Made by a program: the position numbers and the translations under genes. Positions 19,906 to 30,698 of a stretch of 64,000 nt of DNA are shown here, in pieces (the first letter of the stretch is position 1; the number at the start of each line of letters is the position of its first letter). The notes under the pieces are model-generated. The model had not been told where the DNA came from, ran no database searches, and saw only the letters and a list, made by a program, of their open reading frames with translations. This stretch comes from Leptospira fletcheri (GTDB lineage: Bacteria > Spirochaetota > Leptospiria > Leptospirales > Leptospiraceae). Where the stretch lies: positions 372,001 to 436,000 of the forward strand of contig NZ_RQET01000001.1 of NCBI RefSeq assembly GCF_004769195.1, read 5' to 3'.

Positions 19906-21567
19906 ATGCGACGACTCAGATCGATCTTATTCTTTTTGGCGGCGATGATCGCCGTCGGTTCCGTATTTTCCGCACCCTCTTCCGGACGACCGAAATTGAT
20001 TGTGGTCGTCTCTGTGGACCAACTTGCAGGAAATCTAATCGAATCCAAATCGATGAAAACCTGGGGAGGGGAATTTACCCGAGGTTTTAAGACACTCCAG
20101 GAAGAAGGCGTATATTTTACGAACGCGTACCACGCGCACGGATTTACGGAAACGGGTCCGGGGCATTCCGTCATCCTTTCGGGAAGGTTCCCGGCAAACA
20201 CGAAGATTACCCAGAATAGCTGGTCCGATCCGGAAACGGGAGAGGAGATCTATTGCGTCACGGACAAGGAAACCGACCTTTTGGAATCCAAAAAAAAGGG
20301 GAACGGCGCGAGTCCGAAACATTTCGCCGGAACCGCTCTGGGAGACTGGCTCCAATCACAGGTACCGAATTCGAGAGCTTTCACTTTTTCGGGAAAAGAC
20401 AGAGCGGCTGTGCTGATGGGCGGGGCCAAACCCGCAGGCGCCTATTGGTTCGACGAGGAGACCTTTACGTTTACGACCTCCACGTATTACGGAAAACAGT
20501 TACCGGATTGGCTGACGAACTATAACAAAAAAGTTTTAAGTAAATTCTCCGAGGACATCAATTGGAAACTTCCCGCCCAGCGGAATTTCAACGCGGGCAA
20601 ATATCAGGTCGGCACCTATTCGTTGTACACCGGAAACAACAAAGCGATCCACAAAGCGGGGGCCGCTCTGGATAAGAGCCTGTATCTGAGATACAGAGCC
20701 ACTCCGTTTTTCGACGATGCGATTCTGGAAGGCGCGACTCGGCTGATAGAAGAGGAAAAACTCGGAGAAGGAGAAACCACGGATCTCATCGCGATCGGTT
20801 TGTCCGCCACCGACTATATCGGCCACGGTTTCGGAAACCAAGGCCCCGAAATGCGGGACCAATTGCTTCATCTGGACGAAATCCTCGGAACTTTTATCGA
20901 AAAGATCCGAAACTCGCATCCGGGCGCTTGGATCGTACTCACTGCGGATCACGGAGCTCCCGACTTAGCGGAGCGCCTAATGGAATCCGGAAAGGACGCA
21001 AGCCGGATCGATCCGGATGTTTGGAGGAGAAAATTCGTTCGCGAAGTCTCCGCAAAATTGAAAACGGGACAGGCTGAGCTGTTCTGGAAGATACGGGATC
21101 CTTCCCAGATCTATATCCGTCCCGCGTACGATCTGAAAAAAGCCGGAGTTTCCAAGGAAAAGTTGCTCGAGGTTTCTCTCGAAACTCTGAAAACCATGCC
21201 GGGAGTCCTAGAGGCGTACTCGGGAGAAGAAATTCAAAAAACGAATCTCCCTACCCAAACCGATCCGGGACAATTTTCCATCAAAGAGAGATTGAAATTG
21301 AGTTATGTGCCGGGTCGATCCGGAGACATTCTTGTGGCATTCAAGCCGTTCACCGTCGTAGGCGATACGGATAAATTCGAATACCTGGTCCACCACGGAA
21401 GCCCTCACGATTACGATCGTAAAGTTCCGATTCTGTTCTTAGGTCCCTGGTCCGCCAAGAAAATCCTGAAGCCGGCCAGGGTTGCGGATATCGCCCCTAC
21501 TCTGGCAAAATATCTGGGGATCCGGCCGAGCGAAAAGTTGGATGGAGAAATCCTACCACTGGATTGA
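19906..21567 (+). CDS. Secreted alkaline-phosphatase-superfamily hydrolase (PafA/SPAP-like)
   Basis: A 553-residue exported protein with signal peptide MRRLRSILFFLAAMIAVGSVFSA. The mature part has the metal and nucleophile layout of PafA/SPAP-type alkaline phosphatases and phosphodiesterases. The first metal aspartate is in VVVSVDQLAGN. The nucleophile region is FTETGPGHSVILSGRFP, with Thr preferred by position. Further ligands are in LSATDYIGHGFGNQGPE and LTADHGAPD, and a late HHGSPHDYDRKVP supplies the last histidine. These enzymes hydrolyse phosphate mono- or diesters in the periplasm using two zinc ions. The substrate cannot be read from sequence. It ends against a strong terminator shared with the convergent lipoprotein gene. 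Confidence 0.85.
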   Translation: MRRLRSILFFLAAMIAVGSVFSAPSSGRPKLIVVVSVDQLAGNLIESKSMKTWGGEFTRGFKTLQEEGVYFTNAYHAHGFTETGPGHSVILSGRFPANTKITQNSWSDPETGEEIYCVTDKETDLLESKKKGNGASPKHFAGTALGDWLQSQVPNSRAFTFSGKDRAAVLMGGAKPAGAYWFDEETFTFTTSTYYGKQLPDWLTNYNKKVLSKFSEDINWKLPAQRNFNAGKYQVGTYSLYTGNNKAIHKAGAALDKSLYLRYRATPFFDDAILEGATRLIEEEKLGEGETTDLIAIGLSATDYIGHGFGNQGPEMRDQLLHLDEILGTFIEKIRNSHPGAWIVLTADHGAPDLAERLMESGKDASRIDPDVWRRKFVREVSAKLKTGQAELFWKIRDPSQIYIRPAYDLKKAGVSKEKLLEVSLETLKTMPGVLEAYSGEEIQKTNLPTQTDPGQFSIKERLKLSYVPGRSGDILVAFKPFTVVGDTDKFEYLVHHGSPHDYDRKVPILFLGPWSAKKILKPARVADIAPTLAKYLGIRPSEKLDGEILPLD

Positions 21568-21583
21568 TATTGCTTGACTCTTT

Positions 21584-21613
21584 GTCCCTTCCTTTTTTAC
21601 GAAAGGAAGGGAC
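21584..21613. terminator. Two-way intrinsic terminator
   Basis: GTCCCTTCCTTT (21584-21595) and AAAGGAAGGGAC (21602-21613) form a perfect 12-bp stem with a six-base loop. It sits in the 57-bp gap between two convergent genes, where one hairpin can end both transcripts. The plus-strand side is followed by a T-rich stretch ending ATTTCAATTTTTAG. Confidence 0.85.
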
Positions 21614-21624
21614 GGACACAGATT

Positions 21625-23505
21625 TCAATTTTTAGATTCCGGCCCGCCGTATTCCTTTAAGATCCGCTTCACTTCCAAAAATGTGGGGATATGACTTTGA
21701 ACGGAATGTTCCGAAGGGACGAGCAATTCCGATTCTGCCCCGTCCAGATGAGAACTGTCATAAGAAACTACGGAGTCGTTGATCCAATCCAAATCCCGTA
21801 GCCTGGAATTTCCGATGATGGAATGGAATTTTACCGCAGGGATTTTCTCCGCAGTCACTTTCATAAAAACGCTCTGCGGAGAAAGACTGTCGACGCCGTA
21901 TTTTTCGGAAACGAAATCATCCTGATTTTTGTCCATAGTCAGGAATCGAACCGCTTTCCCCAAATTGTCGGCGACCCCTTTCGGTAAAACGAATAGAAGC
22001 CGAGCGACCGTTCCCAAGAATCCTTCCGCCAAGGAGGAACCTCTGTGCGGGGTCGCGATAAAAATCACCCTTCTCACAAAATGCACCGGATCGTAGTCGA
22101 AAAGTCTTGCTACCTGTTTTTTCAAATCCGTCGGAGCGGCGGTCCAAACGGCAGGAACCACTTTCAGTTCCCGCAACCATTCCTCCTTCCTACTCCGAAT
22201 TACCATCAGCTTCGCGAGGATTCCCCCCATGCTATGACCGACTAAGACCATCTTATCGAAGGCGGCATGTTCGGATTTCGGATCATAGACTTTTCGAAGA
22301 TCGTATAACGTTTCCCTGAATTCCGCACCCGAAACCGGAATCGGATTACTCGTCGGATACCAGTAAACCCAAAATTGGTATTTACCGTTGATCTCCGGGT
22401 CCGCGAGCAGTTCGTTTATCATCGGAAACCAAACGAAGGGAGAAGAAGCCAATCCGTGCACGAAGACGACCGGAATCTTATCGTGACGGTACGGATAAAC
22501 GAAATACAACCCGCGCTTTTCTCGGCCTGCTTCCCCGTCGAAGGCGGATAAAAAACCGTCCTTCTTTTGAGCGGCCGAAAGCATATACGCCAAAGGAGTC
22601 GTGGTATCGCTTTCCATTGGAAGATCCAAGCCGGAAAACTCGATGCGATTCCGATAGACCGGATCGTAAAGATGGATCGTCGCCTTCAACTCCAGGCTCC
22701 GATTTTCGAGATAGGATTCCTCCAGACTCAGGAACGCGGTACCGGGATAGGCTTGTCCAACTCCGCCCACGAATTCGTATTTTCTTCTTTCCGCCGGTTC
22801 CAATTCGGGATACTTCCGCACCAAAATCAGCGGAGCTCCGATCCCTTCCCTTCGGATATGGTTGGAAAAACCCGAGACCTTGTAGTCCCACGCCACTTCT
22901 ACCTGCAAAAAACTCTTTGGGGTCCAGGCGGTCTCCACTTTGACATCCGTCATCGTCAATGTTCCGCGAACCAAATGGACGTTCAGATCGGTCACTCTTG
23001 CCAATTTCCGATTTCTCTTTGCAAAACGGACAAGCTGTGCGAGAGAACGATTGTAGGTGTCCAATGCGAATCTGAATTCCATGGCGAATGGGTCCGGCTC
23101 GGAAGGCTCCGCATTGGAATCGAACAGATACGTATACGAATACACCAATGCGGACGCGAACATTCGCGAAAACATCGGATCTTCCGGATCGAGGGAAGTT
23201 CCTGAATGGTAACAAAGTTCGGCCAGATAATAGGCAAGATTACGCGACTTAGTCGCGGTTAGGCGGTTGTCCAGATCGTAAATGACCAACCTGGGATATT
23301 CGGAATAACTTTCGTAAAGATCGTTACTTTTCAGAAATTGCTTCGTGAGTTCGCTCAAACCTTCGTGGTTTACCGCATTCAATCGAACCAAGTTTTCCTG
23401 TTCGTATTTGGAATAAGTCTTCTTGGAATAGGTGGCGCAATGGATCGCCACAAATAGAAGGAGTAGAAACAGCAGGAAGGAGGGGCGGAAACTCCGTTTT
23501 ACCAA
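21625..23505 (-). CDS. Lipoprotein alpha/beta hydrolase (lipase/esterase-like)
   Basis: A 626-residue predicted lipoprotein: hydrophobic leader and spirochaetal lipobox ending FVAIHC, with Cys23 as the lipidation site. Residues 30-330 are of unknown fold. The C-terminal part is an alpha/beta hydrolase: PVVFVHGLASSPFVWFP (oxyanion region, about 345), the nucleophile elbow VGHSMGG (Ser425), and FIATPHRGSSLAEGF, typical of lipases and PGAP1-like proteins. A histidine near the C-terminus (SEHSVQSH) may complete the triad. It probably acts on an ester in the envelope or outside the cell; the substrate is unknown. The gene stands alone between the terminator and the small gene at 23534. Confidence 0.82.
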   Translation of the reverse strand: MVKRSFRPSFLLFLLLLFVAIHCATYSKKTYSKYEQENLVRLNAVNHEGLSELTKQFLKSNDLYESYSEYPRLVIYDLDNRLTATKSRNLAYYLAELCYHSGTSLDPEDPMFSRMFASALVYSYTYLFDSNAEPSEPDPFAMEFRFALDTYNRSLAQLVRFAKRNRKLARVTDLNVHLVRGTLTMTDVKVETAWTPKSFLQVEVAWDYKVSGFSNHIRREGIGAPLILVRKYPELEPAERRKYEFVGGVGQAYPGTAFLSLEESYLENRSLELKATIHLYDPVYRNRIEFSGLDLPMESDTTTPLAYMLSAAQKKDGFLSAFDGEAGREKRGLYFVYPYRHDKIPVVFVHGLASSPFVWFPMINELLADPEINGKYQFWVYWYPTSNPIPVSGAEFRETLYDLRKVYDPKSEHAAFDKMVLVGHSMGGILAKLMVIRSRKEEWLRELKVVPAVWTAAPTDLKKQVARLFDYDPVHFVRRVIFIATPHRGSSLAEGFLGTVARLLFVLPKGVADNLGKAVRFLTMDKNQDDFVSEKYGVDSLSPQSVFMKVTAEKIPAVKFHSIIGNSRLRDLDWINDSVVSYDSSHLDGAESELLVPSEHSVQSHIPTFLEVKRILKEYGGPESKN

Positions 23506-23533
23506 AACGGCGACTCCTAAAACCCGACCGCTT

Positions 23534-23725
23534 TTAATCCAAAGGAGCCAGATCGGACAGGCTCAGGTCGGAGATCGTATGCGGGTATCCTTCCCTATCG
23601 TTGTATAGAACTACAACCTTGTCTCCGTCGATCTCCTGGATTTCCACCTGAGCCCCGGTCAAGACGATAACGCCTTTCAGAAGAAAGCTCCTCTTGGTCA
23701 GCTTGACCTTATCTCCCGATTTCAT
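23534..23725 (-). CDS. Small SH3-like hypothetical protein
   Basis: A 63-residue protein starting MKSGDKVKLTKRSFLLKGV, with alternating short beta-strand patterns (VVVLYNDREGYPHTI) suggestive of a small barrel such as SH3 or KOW-like folds. Its start overlaps the end of the upstream NifU/pentapeptide gene by 17 bp on the same strand, implying coupled translation. That close coupling and normal codon use support it as real despite the size. No functional motif is visible. Confidence 0.6.
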   Translation of the reverse strand: MKSGDKVKLTKRSFLLKGVIVLTGAQVEIQEIDGDKVVVLYNDREGYPHTISDLSLSDLAPLD

Positions 23726-24506
23726 CTTTCTCCATGTAAACGTCCTTTCCTTCTTTCTTCATTTTGGAAAAGATATGAATTTGGGTTTGGTCCACGCGGG
23801 TGCCGATGTCGTAGACCGCGTCGGTAAAGTCCGCCCCTTCGATTTTCGCGCCGGCGAGTTTGGCCCATCTCAAGTCGGCTCCCTTTAGGTTGGCTCCCTT
23901 CAGATTGGTGGAATTCAAAAAGGCGCCTCTCAAACGGGCGCCTTCGAAGTTCGCCCCTTCGAAATTGCAGTTGGTCAGGAATGCGTTATTCAGATTGGCT
24001 CCGGAAAAATCCACTCCGTGGAGGTCTTCTTTTTCCAGGATGATGGAGGAAAGGTCCTCTCCTTTCAGAGTTCCATTGGTTTGCAGGAGTTCCTTCGCTT
24101 TGGAAGCCGTGATTCTTCTTTCTTTCGGAATTCCCGAACCGGATTCGAAATCCCGGATCGCCTGCTGGAGCGCCGCCACCGCCGAGTCCGGATAATTCTT
24201 TCTTCTTTCCGGAAACTCGAACAATCTCTCCACATCCTCGGGAGTGATTTTCTTGAGTTCGTCTATGGATTTTCCCTTGGCGATCTCCGTGGCCATGGCC
24301 AGAGCCACGATTCCAAAACCGCAACCGGTCGTGGTGTAACTCGCGTCGGACACGATCCGATCGGAACCGATCTTGAGATAGATTCTGTAACCGTCGCCGC
24401 AACCTACGTTTCGGTAGTTGGAGACGACGGTGGCGTCCTCCATTTCACGGTAATTCAATCTCTGGTCGTTGATTTCCTTATATCTGTCGAAATCCATTAC
24501 CTTCAT
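23709..24506 (-). CDS. NifU/IscU-like domain fused to a pentapeptide-repeat domain
   Basis: A 265-residue fusion. Residues 1-120 resemble the IscU/NifU-N iron-sulfur scaffold: Cys36 in VGCGDGYRIYL and Cys62 in TTTGCGFGIVALAMATEIAKGKS match two of the three cluster ligands. At the place of the third ligand (family form HCS) the sequence is YPDS, so His and Cys are replaced by Pro106 and Asp107. Residues 145-240 are a pentapeptide-repeat helix (DFSGANLNNAFLTNCNFEG, ANLKGADLRWAKLAGAKIEG). A full scaffold role is therefore doubtful; cluster binding through an aspartate ligand or a purely structural role is possible. Start ATG 24504-24506 has GGAGG seven bases upstream. Confidence 0.82.
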   Translation of the reverse strand: MKVMDFDRYKEINDQRLNYREMEDATVVSNYRNVGCGDGYRIYLKIGSDRIVSDASYTTTGCGFGIVALAMATEIAKGKSIDELKKITPEDVERLFEFPERRKNYPDSAVAALQQAIRDFESGSGIPKERRITASKAKELLQTNGTLKGEDLSSIILEKEDLHGVDFSGANLNNAFLTNCNFEGANFEGARLRGAFLNSTNLKGANLKGADLRWAKLAGAKIEGADFTDAVYDIGTRVDQTQIHIFSKMKKEGKDVYMEKDEIGR

Positions 24507-24570
24507 GAATGCGCCTCCGGCAATAGCTTAGACTGGAAAAACACGGAACCGATCCGGGAAATCCGGACGT

Positions 24571-24771
24571 TTACTTCATTTTATATTTTTTCTTGAATTT
24601 GTCTACGCGGCCCGCGGTATCGAGAACCTTGGATTTACCGGTAAAGTATGGGTGACACGCGGAGCAAATCTCCACATGGATGTCACCGACTGTGGTACGG
24701 GTCTCGTACACCGTTCCACAGGCACAGCGGATCTTGGCGTCTGCGTATTTTGGATGAATGTCCGTTTTCAT
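24571..24771 (-). CDS. rpmE: 50S ribosomal protein L31 (zinc-binding type)
   Basis: A 66-residue L31 that begins [14 protein letters not shown], with the four zinc ligands Cys16, Cys18, Cys36 and Cys39 (CAC and CSAC) and the HPYFTGKSK signature. It is thus the C-plus form, which can store zinc, rather than the zinc-free paralogue used in starvation. It lies 22 bp downstream of rho on the same strand, an order common in bacteria, and is probably co-transcribed with it. Confidence 0.97.
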   Translation of the reverse strand: MKTDIHPKYADAKIRCACGTVYETRTTVGDIHVEICSACHPYFTGKSKVLDTAGRVDKFKKKYKMK

Positions 24772-24793
24772 AATTTCCTCCAGTCCCCTGTAA

Positions 24794-26203
<1,410 letters not shown>

Positions 26204-26422
26204 CAGGATACCGTTAGATTTTTTATTAAAGGTGTAAGGAGCTACGCCTTTCAGATTTATTTTTAAGGTTAAGAGCGGGTTATTTTAGAGGATCCGCAAT
26301 GATCGGATTTAAATTCGCTCCGAAAACCCATCTACTTTCTATATGGGGATAGACTCTGAGAAAGGAACGAAGGTCAGCTCTCTTTCTGGAGAATTCCCTT
26401 TTGTCCCGCCGTGTCAATGAAA

Positions 26423-27541
26423 TTATTTTCCCTTGGTCTTTTTTTTGGAAGCACTTTTCTTCTTAGGATTCGGGGCCCTTTTCTTGGAACCGGATTTGGA
26501 CTTCGGTTCCTGTAAGACCGCTTTCGGGGCAGGCTGCGGTTTTTTCGGAGGAGCGGGTTTTCCCGCTTTCTTTCTAGGAATCGGTTGATCCTTACTCAAC
26601 TTAAATCGACTGCCCAGATCCAAAAACTTGATTCGATTCTGCAATGTGGTTCGGGGGACGCCGAGGTCTAAGGCCGCGTGGGATACGTTTTCCTGGTTCC
26701 TTTTTAAGGTATGATAAATATAGCTTCCTTCCACTTCCTTTAACATCGTTTCCAAAGGAAGTTTTTGGCTGAAGGCCTCCGTCACCGAAGGAAATTCCGA
26801 TCCTTCTCCGTCCGCCCCGCTGAGTTTCGTGCCTACCGGAGAAAAATGATACAGGTATCCGAGAGGTTTCCCCTTTTGTCTCAAAACGGAAACACGGACG
26901 AGACACTCCAGATCCGCTACGAAAGTTTGGACGGAAATTTTACCCTCGTCCAATCGGAGTTCGTGGGCCTTAAGATAATTTCCCAATAAATCCTTGGACA
27001 TTTCCTTCAGAAGTTTTTCCGCCTGGAGAATACTGTCCCGGAACCATTTCCGGGGAAGCACTTCCGATTCGAACGTTTCGTTATAAAAAACGGTATGTCC
27101 GTCCAGGTCTGTGGCCAAAAGTCCGTCGGGAAAATTCTGAAGGATCACTTCTGTAAACCATTGGCTTTGCTTAGCACGATCCTCCGCGGAATTTTCAGGA
27201 GAAGAAGTCCGTTTTTCCTCCTGCTCTACCACCCAAGAAGAACGGCTTAACTCCGCCATCAAACGGGGTTTGTCCCACTCGTCCTTTTTTTCTCCGAAGG
27301 AATTCAGAATGGGAATGGTCCTTTGCTTTTGAAAATAACCGAGTAGGCTTTCCGGAATTTCCCGGACCAGATAGTCCTCGGGAATGCGAGTGAACTCCCG
27401 ATCCGCAACGCTAAGATCCGCCAACTCCATAAGCACTCTTTCTTTGGGAAGAAGTCCGAGCAATCCGGAGCCTTCCTCCCAGACCGGAAGAAACCCGGTC
27501 GGAGTGTACAGAAAATGTTTGTAGAGACCTTCGATTTTCAT
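26423..27541 (-). CDS. PAS-domain regulator with Fis-type DNA-binding domain and basic tail
   Basis: A 372-residue protein. Residues 1-100 are of unknown fold. A PAS-like domain (about 125-235) has ILQNFPDGLLATDLDGHTVFYNE and ends LGYLYHFSPVG. Next comes a Fis/NtrC-type helix-turn-helix (about 268-312): EVEGSYIYHTLKRNQENVSHA, then LGVPRTTLQNRIKFLDL. The last 55 residues are a Lys/Pro/Ala/Ser-rich basic tail. Proteins with this C-terminal helix-turn-helix usually carry an AAA+ sigma-54 activator domain, but none is present. It is probably a DNA-binding regulator that senses a signal through PAS. A 12-bp palindrome lies 50 bp upstream. Confidence 0.75.
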   Translation of the reverse strand: MKIEGLYKHFLYTPTGFLPVWEEGSGLLGLLPKERVLMELADLSVADREFTRIPEDYLVREIPESLLGYFQKQRTIPILNSFGEKKDEWDKPRLMAELSRSSWVVEQEEKRTSSPENSAEDRAKQSQWFTEVILQNFPDGLLATDLDGHTVFYNETFESEVLPRKWFRDSILQAEKLLKEMSKDLLGNYLKAHELRLDEGKISVQTFVADLECLVRVSVLRQKGKPLGYLYHFSPVGTKLSGADGEGSEFPSVTEAFSQKLPLETMLKEVEGSYIYHTLKRNQENVSHAALDLGVPRTTLQNRIKFLDLGSRFKLSKDQPIPRKKAGKPAPPKKPQPAPKAVLQEPKSKSGSKKRAPNPKKKSASKKKTKGK

Positions 27542-27590
27542 CAGCGGATTTCGGGAAAAAGAGTTTCCCTGAAATGACTTCTATTCCCGA

Positions 27591-27602
27591 TTTACCGGTA
27601 AA
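27591..27602. promoter_or_regulatory. Palindrome upstream of the PAS-Fis gene
   Basis: TTTACCGGTAAA is a perfect 12-bp palindrome 50 bp before the ATG of the PAS-Fis gene. Position and symmetry suit an operator, perhaps for autoregulation by the Fis-type domain. A palindrome this short may also arise by chance. Confidence 0.3.
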
Positions 27603-27668
27603 ATTCTTCCCTTTTTTTTCTTCTTGAAAGGAGTTTTTTTCTTCGGAGAAAAATTTTCGCGCTGGAAT

Positions 27669-28337
27669 CTATCGAGGAGAGTTTTGTCCCAAAAGACGAT
27701 CGCCCGCTTTTTTGTATTCTTCCGGATAGGGAAGCTTGGAAGTCTTGAGACAGGAAAGGGAATATTTTAAGGAACGTTTATAAAGTACCAGAGAGTAGAG
27801 ATGATTTCCGTCTCTGCGGAACTTGTTCCCGGCCAGCCATTCCTCTTTGGCCATCCGAAAATAATTCTGTGCAAATTCCTTCTCTTTCGCTTTTAACGGA
27901 TGCCTTTCTTCCGAATCCATTTTAGAAAGCTGGCTTTCCCGAACCACGTACTGCAATAATTTGTCCGAGGAAACTTCCGTAAATTCGGACCAGCGCTTTA
28001 AAATTTCGGGTAGATTTCTTTCTAAGTTGACTAACGCTTCCGTTCGTTCCTGGGCGGAACCGACCTTGGAAGCTGCCTCCAGATCCGATACGAAATTTTC
28101 CAGTTTGTCCATGTCTTTGTCCAATTCGGAGGAAGCGAAGGAACGTCTCATTTCTCGGAGGACTCGGACCTTAGAATCTACGTTCTTTTTTCTCTCCCGA
28201 AACGTCAGGGATTGGTTGGATTCGATCCTACCCCAAACGAGGAATGCCATAGCGATCCCGACGGTCCACGCGGTCCATTTCAGGAATCTCCGCCCGCTCC
28301 TTAAGGAACGGATCTCCGCGGGAGTCGGCAGATCCAT
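27669..28337 (-). CDS. Hypothetical single-pass membrane protein
   Basis: A 222-residue protein with one membrane segment at about residues 21-36 (WTAWTVGIAMAFLVWG) after a basic cytoplasmic end, then a helical, charged periplasmic part (KVRVLREMRRSFASSELDKDMDKLE). The C-terminal region (NYFRMAKEEWLAGNKFRRDGNHLYSLVLYKRSL) looks TPR-like. It starts 11 bp after the stop of the next upstream gene on the same strand, so the two envelope proteins probably work together. No enzyme motif is visible. Confidence 0.68.
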   Translation of the reverse strand: MDLPTPAEIRSLRSGRRFLKWTAWTVGIAMAFLVWGRIESNQSLTFRERKKNVDSKVRVLREMRRSFASSELDKDMDKLENFVSDLEAASKVGSAQERTEALVNLERNLPEILKRWSEFTEVSSDKLLQYVVRESQLSKMDSEERHPLKAKEKEFAQNYFRMAKEEWLAGNKFRRDGNHLYSLVLYKRSLKYSLSCLKTSKLPYPEEYKKAGDRLLGQNSPR

Positions 28338-28348
28338 AACGAATCCTG

Positions 28349-29404
28349 TTACTTTCCGGAATTCGAAGCCGGGCCGGCATTCGAATCGGAGGATGGAATC
28401 GGAGGAAGAGCTTCCTTACGATTCATATCGTCCAGACGGATTTCCTCGTTGCTCTTTTCCAAAAAGGAAACCCGTCCATTGGTGATAAAACTGTAATTAT
28501 CGTCGTGGGTCTCCAACAAGTCGATCGGATTGGTTTTGACTTCCCCCGGAGGAGCCACCTTTTGGCTGATCAGCTCGTTATCGATATAATCGATCAAAGT
28601 ATTTCGGATCCGATCGTAATCGGAGATATTCTCTTTTTCCGCGGCGTTTCTCATCTCGTCCAAATTGACGAAACGATATTCGGATTTATCGTCGTTCGGA
28701 GTCTTAGCCGAGATCATTGCGAGGATGGCGAATCTCTTTGCCCTTCTCGCTACCTTGATTCCTTCTCCGTGGAGTACCAACTTGACCCTGTATTGGTACG
28801 GAGAGGAGTTATAAGCGGAAGTAAAACTATCCTCTGAGGATTTCAAATCCCGGAAGCCCAATTTTAAGAGGTGCTGCGCGATTTTATCGTTGGAACGGAT
28901 GATCAATGGGGAAGCAGCTTCCAGCAGAATCCGCGCCGAACGTACATAATTCTCATGCACCACCTGGAAGAGATCTTTCATTTCCGCCTGAGCGGATTTC
29001 AAATTCCTGTAGGAAAGGCTATAATTCCCCTGGAAATACCACATATTTCCGTTAAAGTCCGCTTGGTTGGATTTTTTGAAAGAACGGTAATTGTCCAACA
29101 TGTTCAGTTTTTTATAAAGTTCTTCCTCTCCTATCGGTGTGGACCCCGCGGGCTTTTGCCCGGTTTGAGCGTTCTCAGCGGCAGTAGGAGTATTCGCTTG
29201 CGGTTTCACCCCTTTCTCTTCGCTCATAGGAGGGGAAAGATTGCTCGCGCAGATATTGATGAATTTCAAATTCAGCTTATTCTCGTCGATCAGAATGGCC
29301 AAATTGGTCTGATCCGGGGAAACCCCTAAGACCCGATCGGACAATCCGCCGACGACGAAGACGGTAAATAAGATGGCAAAGATTCTAAAACGATTCGGAC
29401 CCAT
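28349..29404 (-). CDS. Hypothetical exported protein
   Basis: A 351-residue protein with signal sequence MGPNRFRIFAILFTVFVVGG (about 1-27) and then a long polar, mainly helical region. Residues 55-95 are rich in Pro, Thr, Ala and Gln, a flexible linker. The part around 115-250 (MWYFQGNYSLSYRNLKSAQAE, RVKLVLHGEGIKVARRAKRF) seems structured. The C-terminus is again low-complexity (PPIPSSDSNAGPASNSGK). It lies upstream of and close to the membrane gene at 27669. No named domain is recognised. It is probably periplasmic or surface-linked. Confidence 0.68.
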   Translation of the reverse strand: MGPNRFRIFAILFTVFVVGGLSDRVLGVSPDQTNLAILIDENKLNLKFINICASNLSPPMSEEKGVKPQANTPTAAENAQTGQKPAGSTPIGEEELYKKLNMLDNYRSFKKSNQADFNGNMWYFQGNYSLSYRNLKSAQAEMKDLFQVVHENYVRSARILLEAASPLIIRSNDKIAQHLLKLGFRDLKSSEDSFTSAYNSSPYQYRVKLVLHGEGIKVARRAKRFAILAMISAKTPNDDKSEYRFVNLDEMRNAAEKENISDYDRIRNTLIDYIDNELISQKVAPPGEVKTNPIDLLETHDDNYSFITNGRVSFLEKSNEEIRLDDMNRKEALPPIPSSDSNAGPASNSGK

Positions 29405-29461
29405 GGCGTACTTCCACCTAGACTATCGGTTAGAACGAAAAAATTGCCTACTTTTTTTGGG

Positions 29462-30688
29462 TCAAAGCGAAGAGATCCGACGGATCGCTTCCGCAACGTC
29501 TTCCTTTTTACCGAAGGCCGAAAGCCTGAAATACCCTTCTCCCGCCGGTCCGAAACCGGATCCCGGGGTCCCGACCACCTGTGCCTTGTCCAGCAGACGA
29601 TCGAAGAAATCCCAAGAGCTGAGTCCCTCCGGAGCCTTTAACCAAATGTAAGGCGCGTTGACTCCTCCGAACACGTCATATCCCGCTTTTTGCAATCCTT
29701 CCCGGATCGCTTTTGCGTTGGACATATAAATTGCGATACTTTCCTGGATTTCTTTTTTTCCCTTTGCGGAATACACTGCTTCCGCCGCCTTTTGAGTCAC
29801 GTAGGAAACCCCGTTGAACTTCGTAGTATGACGACGACTCCAAAGGGAAGCGATGGAGACTTCCTGCCCTCCTTTGGTCCTACCCTTCAACTCCTTCGGA
29901 ATTACGATGTACGCGCAACGCAATCCTGTAAAACCGGCCGTCTTGGAAAAGGAACGGAACTCGATGGCGACTTCCCTTGCCCCTTCGATTTCGAAAATGG
30001 AACGCGGAACCCCCGGTTCGGATACGTAGGCCTCGTATGCGGAATCATACAATAGGATGCTTCCGTTCTTTTTGGCGAATTCCACCCAACCCTTCAAAGA
30101 CTCTTTGGACGCGACCGTACCGGTGGGATTATTCGGATAACAGAGATAAATCAGGTCGGGGCGCTCTTTCGGAAACTCTGGTTGAAATCCGTTTTCCTTG
30201 GTCGCAGGCATATAGATCAGATTCGCATAACGTCCGTCCGGTCCCGCCTCGCCTGTACGTCCCGCCATTACGTTCGTATCCACATAAACGGGATACACCG
30301 GATCTCCGATCGCGATCTTCGCGTCGGTGGAGAAGATCTCCTGAATGTTTCCGCAATCGCATTTGGATCCGTCGGAAACGAAAATTTCGCTTTCGTCCAG
30401 TTTGACTCCGAGAGGAGCATAGTCGTTTTCCGCGATCGCTTTTAAAAGGAAAGAATACCCCTGTTCGGGACCGTAACCGTGAAATCCTTCGGAGGTTCCC
30501 ATTTCCCGGGAAGCCTGAACCATCGCCTCCACCACGGAAGGTACTAAAGGAAGAGTAACGTCTCCGATTCCCAGACGGATGATTTTTGCTCCCGGATTTT
30601 TTTCCGAATAGGCTTTCACTCTCCTTCCGATTTCCGGAAAAAGATATCCTGCTTTTAATTTCAGATAATTTTCATTGATATTCGCCAT
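29462..30688 (-). CDS. dapL: LL-diaminopimelate aminotransferase
   Basis: A 408-residue fold-type I PLP enzyme that turns tetrahydrodipicolinate into LL-diaminopimelate in one step. This supplies lysine and the peptidoglycan cross-link residue and bypasses the DapD/C/E route. Features typical of Dap[14 protein letters not shown] near the N-terminus, [26 protein letters not shown], and the PLP lysine in [16 protein letters not shown]. The DapL route is known in plants, chlamydiae and Leptospira, which supports the taxonomic call. The DUF2203 gene ends ten bases upstream on the same strand and may be co-transcribed. Confidence 0.95.
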   Translation of the reverse strand: MANINENYLKLKAGYLFPEIGRRVKAYSEKNPGAKIIRLGIGDVTLPLVPSVVEAMVQASREMGTSEGFHGYGPEQGYSFLLKAIAENDYAPLGVKLDESEIFVSDGSKCDCGNIQEIFSTDAKIAIGDPVYPVYVDTNVMAGRTGEAGPDGRYANLIYMPATKENGFQPEFPKERPDLIYLCYPNNPTGTVASKESLKGWVEFAKKNGSILLYDSAYEAYVSEPGVPRSIFEIEGAREVAIEFRSFSKTAGFTGLRCAYIVIPKELKGRTKGGQEVSIASLWSRRHTTKFNGVSYVTQKAAEAVYSAKGKKEIQESIAIYMSNAKAIREGLQKAGYDVFGGVNAPYIWLKAPEGLSSWDFFDRLLDKAQVVGTPGSGFGPAGEGYFRLSAFGKKEDVAEAIRRISSL

Positions 30689-30698
30689 AATCCTTCCG

